Shown here one piece after another: positions 15,272 through 21,594 of a DNA stretch of 21,594 nucleotides. The position numbers and the translations under genes were made by a program. Within the stretch, counting starts at the first letter, position 1. Each line of letters starts with the position of its first letter. The stretch comes from JBNAVY01 sp049700195. GTDB taxonomy: Bacteria > Bacillota > Thermoanaerobacteria > Thermoanaerobacterales > Thermoanaerobacteraceae. A model generated the notes under the pieces. The model saw only the letters and a list, made by a program, of their open reading frames with translations. It had not been told where the DNA came from and did no database searches. Where the stretch lies: positions 1-21,594 of the forward strand of contig JBNAVY010000034.1 in assembly GCA_049700195.1 (NCBI GenBank). Reading direction: 5' to 3'.

Positions 15272-16228
15272 TTACATGTTCTTTAGCATATCAGATAAAT
15301 CTTTTACCAACGAATAATTGTTTACCTGATCTATTCTTGTAGCAGCCACCTGACTGATAGAACTATTATTACTATATATATTCTCAATTTTTTGTGTTAA
15401 ATCTTCTAAAATTTCTCTTATCTCATATATACTATTTTTAAATTCTATATTATCTTGTCTTATTTCAGTCAACATTTTATTTACAGCTAATCTTATACTA
15501 TCAAAATTTTTTTCTTTAGAAGAATTATTATCTAATATTCTTATGATTCTTTTTTCAAATTCTGCTCCAATATGATCAAATCTTGATTCTAAAATTTCCT
15601 TTTCTTTTAATAGCTCAGAAATTTTCATATTTAAAGCGGCAATTTCTTTATTCTTTTTATCTAACTTTTCCTGAAAGTTTTCTGATTCAATTATATTCTT
15701 TTTTTCTTCTTTAATCAATTTATCTTTTAACTTTTCCATTTCCTTATAAAGTCTTTTTATGGTTTTGTTTGCTTTGTCTAATTCGATTTCTTTTTGCATA
15801 TTTGAATTATTAATATCTTCTTCTTCATATTTTAATGCTTTATCTAAAATTTGAAGTATATTGGTGTTATCTTCGTTTACTAATAAACAGGAAATAAATA
15901 TTTCTTTTGTATAAATACTGCATAATTCATTTGTTCTTTCTTCTAAATTTTTAAAATCCAAAGAATGGATTTCCTCACATTTGCCATGATATATTTTTTT
16001 CCATTCGTCAATAAGCTTATTTCCATCAAAATTACCTTTAATTATTTCATTACATAAAATTGGTATTATTTTTTCTGGAGGGCTTGATTCCTTTATAAGT
16101 CTAAATCCTGCTAATTTTTTTCTAAGTTTCATATTTTCCTTAAAGGGTTGTATTAAAATATCATAAGGAAGGGTTGATAAAAATATTTCTATATATACTG
16201 GCCTATCATCTTTACAAAACAAAAACAT
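15272..16228 (-). CDS. coiled-coil protein with conserved-looking N-terminal domain
   Basis: A 318-aa soluble protein of unknown family. Residues 1-130 look globular: MFLFCKDDRPVYIEIFLS, then LPYDILIQPF and a Cys-containing middle. Residues about 140-220 are a heptad-like charged coiled coil (KELDKANKTIKRLYKEMEKL-type pattern). A second helical stretch at 225-290 leads to a Ser/Asn-rich end. The Glu/Lys-rich coiled coil next to an Hsp70 recalls GrpE in general shape, but I see no GrpE signature, so that is speculation. ATG at 16228 has AAGGTGAG upstream, 12 nt after the HEAT gene stop. No transmembrane helix. Confidence 0.8.
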   Translation of the reverse strand: MFLFCKDDRPVYIEIFLSTLPYDILIQPFKENMKLRKKLAGFRLIKESSPPEKIIPILCNEIIKGNFDGNKLIDEWKKIYHGKCEEIHSLDFKNLEERTNELCSIYTKEIFISCLLVNEDNTNILQILDKALKYEEEDINNSNMQKEIELDKANKTIKRLYKEMEKLKDKLIKEEKKNIIESENFQEKLDKKNKEIAALNMKISELLKEKEILESRFDHIGAEFEKRIIRILDNNSSKEKNFDSIRLAVNKMLTEIRQDNIEFKNSIYEIREILEDLTQKIENIYSNNSSISQVAATRIDQVNNYSLVKDLSDMLKNM

Positions 16229-16240
16229 AATCTCACCTTC

Positions 16241-17818
16241 TCAAATACTTATTAATTTATCCTTATCTTTATAATTATTTTCTATAATTCTTTGTGCTAA
16301 ATATTTTATCCTTGTGCTTTTACTTTCCACCGCATCAATAAAAATCTGTTCATCAACAATCTTTTTAGCTAAACCAGCATATTTACCAAGTATTTTATAT
16401 ATATAATATTGAATTTCTTCTTTTTGTGTCTTATTTATTTTTTCTATAAGAACTTGTATAAATTCATCTTCAATATTTGTATCTATTATTTTTAATGTAT
16501 TTATAAATGCATATCCTTCATCATTTTTTATTATATAGATCAGACCATCTGTTATCTGTTTATTAATTTCAGGTATTTTAAGACCTTTTAGTCTTTTTAT
16601 TTCTTTAATAGAAATTTCAACTTCTAAATTACTAAAACCAGGTTTTACAATATATAAAAATAAATTGCTAAGATACTTTATTTCACCTAATTGTACCAAT
16701 GCAGAATAAGCTGGTACCGATAAATTTTTGTTATCAATAAATTTCTCTATGAATGGCTTTATCTCAACAGCCTGAATATTAGCTAAGGATGTGATGGCAC
16801 AGCTTTTAATCTCAAAAGAATTTAAATCATCCTTTAATATGTCAATAAGAAGTTTTATTGCATTTGTATTTTTAGTATAACCTAAGCCTATTATTATGTT
16901 TACTTTATTTAAAATAGCAGGATCATACAGGGCTTTTTTAAGATATATCATCGCAGTCTCAGTTCTCATTTTACCTAAAGTTATAGCTGCTTTTTGACTG
17001 TACATATTATCATACAATAAGTTCGCCATGGTTTCAACTGCAGTATTTTTTAATCTGGAAATAACATTAGAATAAACAATATTAAGACTTTTGTTTTCAT
17101 TGTCTAAATAACATTGGATAATTTTCTTTGTTGCTTTTTCCCCAAGCTGTGCAAGTTTTATCATTATCTTAAAAGCAGTATCTTTTTCCTTTGGATTAAA
17201 ACCATTAAGTTGATTAACCATTTCTAAAATAGGGTCAATAGCATCTTCTTTTTCCAACTCAATCAAAGCTATTGCTGCATTTTCTTTATATATATCATTA
17301 TTTAACAATTTTATCAAGGCATCAAAGGCTTCATATTCTTTTATGCTTTTTATAACTTCTATAGCTATTTTTACTTGATTCTCCCATTCCCAATCCTCTA
17401 TAATAGATATAAGTGCCTTCCTTGCATTAGCATTATTATTTGAAATACTTTTTAATATTCTTATAATACTTTTATAAACTTCTTCATCATTTAAGTTAAG
17501 ACCTTTTGTACCATATATAATTATTTCTAATGGATTTTGACCTTCTTCTAGAATTTCCCTAGAAAATTCTACTATATCCATTTCTAAATTATATAATATG
17601 TTTTTATCAACATAATTTATCTTTTTTATTTTTTCTCCTAAAATATTTGCATAAGATTCTGATATATAATATTTAAAAATTTTGCTTTTAAATACTTTGT
17701 TTTTTTCTATTTTCCTTTTCGCACCAAGAAAATTCATACTTTCATCAATGGTTTCTTTAGAGATATTAGTAAAATTATCTTTATTTTCCAATAATAACTC
17801 TTTCCAGTTAATACTCAT
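16241..17818 (-). CDS. HEAT-repeat protein paired with Hsp70
   Basis: This 525-aa protein is a helical solenoid. From about residue 120 to 400 there are successive units of about 30-37 aa with the HEAT pattern, for example DAIDPILEMVNQL, EAFDALIKLLNNDIYKENAAIALIEL, TAMIYLKKALYDPAILNKVNIIIGLG and NAIKLLIDILKDD. No enzymatic motif is seen. The ATG at 17818 is preferred (AAGGTG about 9 nt upstream) over a GTG at 17830, whose site would be too close. The gene overlaps the Hsp70 stop by 11 nt, so translation is probably coupled and the products may form a complex. Eukaryotic HspBP1/Fes1 are armadillo-repeat nucleotide-exchange factors for Hsp70. A similar job here is an attractive but untested idea. 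Confidence 0.87.
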   Translation of the reverse strand: MSINWKELLLENKDNFTNISKETIDESMNFLGAKRKIEKNKVFKSKIFKYYISESYANILGEKIKKINYVDKNILYNLEMDIVEFSREILEEGQNPLEIIIYGTKGLNLNDEEVYKSIIRILKSISNNNANARKALISIIEDWEWENQVKIAIEVIKSIKEYEAFDALIKLLNNDIYKENAAIALIELEKEDAIDPILEMVNQLNGFNPKEKDTAFKIMIKLAQLGEKATKKIIQCYLDNENKSLNIVYSNVISRLKNTAVETMANLLYDNMYSQKAAITLGKMRTETAMIYLKKALYDPAILNKVNIIIGLGYTKNTNAIKLLIDILKDDLNSFEIKSCAITSLANIQAVEIKPFIEKFIDNKNLSVPAYSALVQLGEIKYLSNLFLYIVKPGFSNLEVEISIKEIKRLKGLKIPEINKQITDGLIYIIKNDEGYAFINTLKIIDTNIEDEFIQVLIEKINKTQKEEIQYYIYKILGKYAGLAKKIVDEQIFIDAVESKSTRIKYLAQRIIENNYKDKDKLISI

Positions 17819-19412
17819 ATTTGTCTTCACCTTCTCCTATTGCTACATTTAATTTATATTCCTCTAAATTTTCTATCCAAGCACTTAGACTTAAAATACG
17901 ATTTTTATCAAATTTCACATTCAGAGAAATTGGTGTGCCTGGTTTAACTAAATTTAAAAAAGATACCTGTCCACTCTTCAGACGTTTCATTTTCGGATCC
18001 CATATACTTCTCCCAGAAAAAATATCTATTTTCATACCTGTAGCATTACTTACTTTTAAAATATTATTATATGTTATCTCAAAAGGTGCCCTTGTCCCCT
18101 GTTTTACAATAAGAAAAGGCAAATCATTTTCTACATCTATATAAATATTATCTGCAACAACTGGATCGATTTTAATATTTTTATTATTATTTTTATTTAT
18201 TTCTCTGTTATAATAATCATAAATCGCAGCACCACGTGCAACTGCAAACATTGGATCTATATTTGTAATAGGAGCTTTGCCAAAATACTTTTCCAATGTA
18301 TAATAAATAGGTTTATAAAGTGTCATTCCGCCAACAAGGAAAATATTATCTATATCTTTATTCGTCATATCTGCTTTACTAAGTGTATCTTTTATAGGAT
18401 CTATTATATTGTATCCTAAATTACCTTCTGATTTAAGCAAAGGTTCAATTGATTCAATATATTCACCTTTTGTAAGAGTAAATTGAGTACTTTTGCCATC
18501 TATAAAATCCGGAACAATAAAAGAATAAAATACATTATCATTTTCTCCTTTATGACTCATAAAAAATATTCTTGCCTTTTCGACCTCTGAAGCCATTATA
18601 CTATATATTTTTCTTTTATCATTTTCATTTTTAAAAATACTGTCTATATTACAACCGGTTTCACGCAAAAACTTATTTATTAAATAAACTACCCCTCGCA
18701 AATCAAAATTAATACCGCCTAATTGAGTATGAGGTGATATTGCTAATTCCTCCACTTTAAAATCTATGTCTTTAATTAAAATATTTAAAATTGATACATC
18801 ACATGTGCCACCACCAAGGTCAAAAACCAGAACTTTTTTACAGGAAGAAAAATCTAAAGTTCTATCCTTTTGGGGAAGTTTTTTCTCATTATTTATAAAA
18901 TCTAAAATTGCGGCAGTGGGCTCAGATATAAAATATATTTCGTTTTCTTTAAACCCTGCTAAAATTGCAGCTTTTTTTGTGGCAGTTATTTGATCATGAT
19001 TAAAAGATGCTGGTACAGTTATTACCGCATTATTGACTTCTCTTTTGATTTTATTTTCAATATTTTTCTTTATTTCTTTTAAAAGCATTGCAGCAATATC
19101 TTCAGGAGAATACTCAAAGTCGTCTATTTTCCATAAATAATTATTATCTCCTATGTAATTTTTACTATTATAAATTACTCTGTCATATTGCTTATCTTTC
19201 ATATATTTAGCAGCTTTCCCAATGTATTTTGTACCAAACTCATTGATATAAATATATGATGGTAAAATTTTGTCTGCTATGTGTCCTTTAAAATCAACAT
19301 CATACTGGATAATATCTATAATCTCTGGATTTATATTGTTTTTGTCTGAAATATTTAAAATAGCTGCTACTGTATTTGTAGTGCCAAGATCAATACCAAT
19401 GTAAGTTCCCAT
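17808..19412 (-). CDS. lid-less Hsp70-family chaperone-like ATPase
   Basis: A 534-aa Hsp70 relative, shorter than DnaK (about 610-640). The nucleotide-binding domain (1-400) is intact: phosphate-1 GIDLGTTNT (6-14), VPASF (133-137), SEPTAAIL (163-170), phosphate-2 VFDLGGGTCDVS (196-207) and adenosine motif VGGMT (360-364). A short beta substrate-binding-like domain follows (about 420-525: VKQGTRAPFEI, DIFSGRSIW, VKFDKNRILSLSAW). The helical lid is missing, and the DnaK interdomain linker DVLLLD-type sequence is not evident. ATG at 19412 follows AAGGTGG. It sits 26 nt after the nuclease gene and overlaps the HEAT gene. It is distinct from a housekeeping DnaK, as no dnaJ or grpE lies nearby. Confidence 0.92.
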   Translation of the reverse strand: MGTYIGIDLGTTNTVAAILNISDKNNINPEIIDIIQYDVDFKGHIADKILPSYIYINEFGTKYIGKAAKYMKDKQYDRVIYNSKNYIGDNNYLWKIDDFEYSPEDIAAMLLKEIKKNIENKIKREVNNAVITVPASFNHDQITATKKAAILAGFKENEIYFISEPTAAILDFINNEKKLPQKDRTLDFSSCKKVLVFDLGGGTCDVSILNILIKDIDFKVEELAISPHTQLGGINFDLRGVVYLINKFLRETGCNIDSIFKNENDKRKIYSIMASEVEKARIFFMSHKGENDNVFYSFIVPDFIDGKSTQFTLTKGEYIESIEPLLKSEGNLGYNIIDPIKDTLSKADMTNKDIDNIFLVGGMTLYKPIYYTLEKYFGKAPITNIDPMFAVARGAAIYDYYNREINKNNNKNIKIDPVVADNIYIDVENDLPFLIVKQGTRAPFEITYNNILKVSNATGMKIDIFSGRSIWDPKMKRLKSGQVSFLNLVKPGTPISLNVKFDKNRILSLSAWIENLEEYKLNVAIGEGEDKYEY

Positions 19413-19438
19413 AAATTAGACCACCTTAATATATAAAG

Positions 19439-21391
19439 TTAATTTATATATACTGTTTCTCCATCTTCAGGTTCAAAAATTTCCAATCCTCTTATTTCAC
19501 TTAAAATTTTTTTAATATTAATACTATTGTCATTAATATGTCCTCTATGAACAATAAAAACCTTTGATGGGTTTGTTTTAACTACAACCTCTAACAAATC
19601 CAGTAAGCTTCCATGATTAACCAACCCTAAATACTGGTTTTTTAATCCTAAAAATTCCTTACTGGATAAATTTAAATGTAAAATTGAACTGTTAGCAATA
19701 TCTAACATCTCTTTAGCATATATAAAAGATGTGCTTCCTTCTTTTAAATTGCTTGAACTTGCTACGATCATACACTTGCCATGAGAAACTTCTCTCCTTA
19801 TAAACTCTTTTTTGCTTTCATAAGTAAAATTATCAGAAACATCTAAAATTCCATTGCTATAAATTTTCCCAAAATACTTTTCATAAATTTTTGTAAAAAA
19901 TGCTATATCACCGTCTACAAAAATATTAAAAGAAATATAATTTCTAAAAACTTTTTTTATTAGTAATAATAAATCTTGACCTTTACCTATAGAATATACA
20001 GGTAAAAGTAATATCCCATTTTTATGAATAAGTTTTTCAACCATCATCAAAAAAAGTTTGTCATGAATAAATTTGTTGTTAACCGTAAAATTACTGTTAT
20101 AACCATATGTAGCTTCTGTTATCAATATATCTGCTGTAAAATCGTTTGTAAGATTTAATCCTTTATTGCTCTCCATATCTTTTAATGTAAAGTCACCTGT
20201 ATAAAATATAGTAAGACTATCAATATTTATAGACACAGCAACTGCCCCAATTATATGACCAGAAGATTTTAGATCAATTTCTACTTTTTTATTTTTTATG
20301 AAATATTTATTATGTATACTGGTATCTAATAAATCTTCAAACCTTTCTTTTAAATTTATATTACCATAATCTAAATTAAACTCATGATCTTTCTTCGTTC
20401 TAAAAAATATAGCACGAAAAATATCAGCTGTTTCCTGTGACATAATTATAGGACAATAAATACCCTCATTAAGCAATTTAATTATACCTCCACAGTGATC
20501 CAGATGAGCATGTGATATTATTAATAAATCTATATCTTTTAAGTCAAAAGGCAATTCGCTGTAATTATTATAATATGTTTCTCCTTCTTTTATTAAAATA
20601 CCCGCATCTAATAAAATATTTACTCCTTTATATGAAATTAAGTAACTGCTAGCACCAATATTCCCACCACCCACACAAAAAAATTTAAAATCTTTAATTT
20701 TTTTGTCTTTAGTTTTAATATTATAAATCTCATTAATTAAACTACTGTTTTCAGGAAAATATCTGTATAACTTTTTATCTTTAATTTCCATTTTATTTAT
20801 TAATCCAAATTTCAATTTTAATTTTAAAAGATATAAATCACGTGAGTTTAGATCCTCGGCTATTTTTAGCTCTTTAACCCATTTATCTTCACCTTTTTCT
20901 CTGTAAATTTCTGCTAATAATAAATGTACTTTTGCCAAAAGCCATTTATTATTAATTTGTTCTTTCATATTTAATAATTCTTCAAAAACTTCTGGAATTC
21001 TTCTTTTACTTTTGTATGATATTATCATTAAATAGAATTTAATCCATTCACTATCTTTTTCAACATTATACAAAGTTTCAAATAGACCATCAGTTTCTAG
21101 TGATGTTTCAATTGTATCAGTAAATAATACAGTTTTTATAAAAAGTTCAATATTAGAAGAATTGATTTTTATCTCCTTATATAAAAATAAGAAATGTTCT
21201 TTAGCTTCATCTTCAATCCCCAAATAACATTCTAAAATAATCTGCCATAATATCAAATAAAAAAATAGTTCTTTGTCAAGATCTTTAACTTCCGTTTTCT
21301 GTTGATATACATATAAATAGGCATTTAAATAATCATCTTCAGCAATTAACCTTTTTATAGTGTTATCGTATACATCTTCTATATTTTGCAC
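19439..21391 (-). CDS. beta-CASP metallo-beta-lactamase nuclease with helical N-terminal domain
   Basis: Counting from an in-frame GTG at 21406, residues 1-235 form a helical, TPR-like region. The MBL core follows: D268 (LLDAG), HAHLDH (299-304), H384 in SSGHIIGAV and D405 in YTGDF. A beta-CASP insert then has ITEATYG (429-435), IVASSSNLKEGS and candidate motif B His598, ending with VHRGH (619-623). All metal ligands expected of CPSF/RNase J-type nucleases seem present, so RNA (or DNA) cleavage is likely by family. The GTG at 21406 overlaps the GGAGGTG site, so I place the start at GTG 21391 (650 aa). This is the probable first gene of the cluster; no convincing promoter is seen in the 40 nt before it. 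Confidence 0.87.
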   Translation of the reverse strand: MQNIEDVYDNTIKRLIAEDDYLNAYLYVYQQKTEVKDLDKELFFYLILWQIILECYLGIEDEAKEHFLFLYKEIKINSSNIELFIKTVLFTDTIETSLETDGLFETLYNVEKDSEWIKFYLMIISYKSKRRIPEVFEELLNMKEQINNKWLLAKVHLLLAEIYREKGEDKWVKELKIAEDLNSRDLYLLKLKLKFGLINKMEIKDKKLYRYFPENSSLINEIYNIKTKDKKIKDFKFFCVGGGNIGASSYLISYKGVNILLDAGILIKEGETYYNNYSELPFDLKDIDLLIISHAHLDHCGGIIKLLNEGIYCPIIMSQETADIFRAIFFRTKKDHEFNLDYGNINLKERFEDLLDTSIHNKYFIKNKKVEIDLKSSGHIIGAVAVSINIDSLTIFYTGDFTLKDMESNKGLNLTNDFTADILITEATYGYNSNFTVNNKFIHDKLFLMMVEKLIHKNGILLLPVYSIGKGQDLLLLIKKVFRNYISFNIFVDGDIAFFTKIYEKYFGKIYSNGILDVSDNFTYESKKEFIRREVSHGKCMIVASSSNLKEGSTSFIYAKEMLDIANSSILHLNLSSKEFLGLKNQYLGLVNHGSLLDLLEVVVKTNPSKVFIVHRGHINDNSINIKKILSEIRGLEIFEPEDGETVYIN

Positions 21392-21448
21392 ATTCGTAAT
21401 TATCACCTCCTATTTATTATTTTAATACCTTTTTAGTAAAAATTCTAC

Positions 21449-21483
21449 ACAAAAAATAAGTCTGGTTTTTGTCCAGACTTATT
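21449..21483 (-). terminator. terminator of the upstream minus-strand gene
   Basis: On the minus strand AATAAGTCTGG (21483-21473) and CCAGACTTATT (21465-21455) form an 11-bp stem with a 7-nt loop, followed by TTTT. It lies 10 nt past the partial gene's stop and separates it from the nuclease-Hsp70 cluster, which must therefore have its own promoter just downstream. Confidence 0.88.
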
Positions 21484-21493
21484 CGAAATCAAG

Positions 21494-21594
21494 TCAAATT
21501 TTATTTATATTTTTTGCCTGTTCGGCTACTTCTAATACCCTTTTAAAATTACTGCCAATAGAGGCTTCAACACTCGCTGCAACTGCTCCTTCTA
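21494..21594 (-). CDS. 3' end of an unidentified gene (partial)
   Basis: Only the last 32 codons are in the window, reading EGAVAASVEASIGSNFKRVL and on to a final NINKI, then TGA. The alanine-rich helical stretch and the terminator directly after it support a real gene. Too little is present to name a family. Confidence 0.6.
   Translation of the reverse strand, partial: EGAVAASVEASIGSNFKRVLEVAEQAKNINKI

Noticed and set aside
21407..21448. Promoter of the nuclease-Hsp70 cluster
   Set aside because: Several -10-like runs (TATTAA, TAAAAT, TAATAA) occur, but none has a good -35 at proper spacing while leaving room for the ribosome site, so none is listed.
1..21594. CRISPR array, integrase/attachment site or prophage
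   Set aside because: No regularly spaced direct repeats, recombinase gene or phage structural gene is visible; the tRNA-Arg is not followed by an integrase.

Overview
The window is AT-rich throughout, on both coding and non-coding DNA. Its gene content points to a low-GC anaerobic Firmicute of the class Clostridia. The clues are a lysine riboswitch, a CBO0543-type membrane protein, a 2-hydroxyacyl-CoA dehydratase activase, an MsmX/UgpC-type sugar ATPase, strong GGAGG-type ribosome binding sites and frequent TTG/GTG starts. I cannot name the genus from sequence alone.

Left part (1-5000). It opens with the decayed 3' end of an ISL3-type transposase. Next, on the minus strand, are a sugar-ABC ATPase (msmX/ugpC-like) and a separate unit made of a CBO0543-family membrane protein plus a tightly coupled 28-codon membrane microprotein. 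On the plus strand lysA sits behind a promoter, a complete lysine riboswitch, a short leader ORF and an intrinsic terminator. A symmetric terminator separates lysA from the convergent rplY (L25/Ctc). A tRNA-Arg(CCG) gene is divergent from rplY.

Middle part (5000-13050). This part mostly holds independent housekeeping or accessory genes: a HAD phosphatase with a small two-TM protein upstream, an OppA-type peptide-binding lipoprotein, an FtsA-like actin-fold ATPase with an unusual tail of apparent beta-grasp repeats, an HgdC-type activase and a compact FtsH-like protease that lacks the usual extracytoplasmic domain.

Right part (13053-21406). Six minus-strand genes form one compact, probably co-transcribed cluster. 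In order of transcription they encode a beta-CASP metallo-beta-lactamase nuclease with a helical N-terminal domain, a lid-less Hsp70, a HEAT-repeat protein whose start overlaps the Hsp70 stop, a coiled-coil protein, an all-helical acidic protein of unknown family, and a TIGR01906/DUF1461 membrane protein. The cluster ends in an 18-bp terminator shared with the convergent ftsH-like gene. Pairing a dedicated Hsp70 and a putative HEAT cofactor with an intact RNA-processing-type nuclease and a membrane protein is the best candidate here for an undescribed system. Its function is inference only. The window closes with the 3' end of an unidentified minus-strand gene and its terminator.
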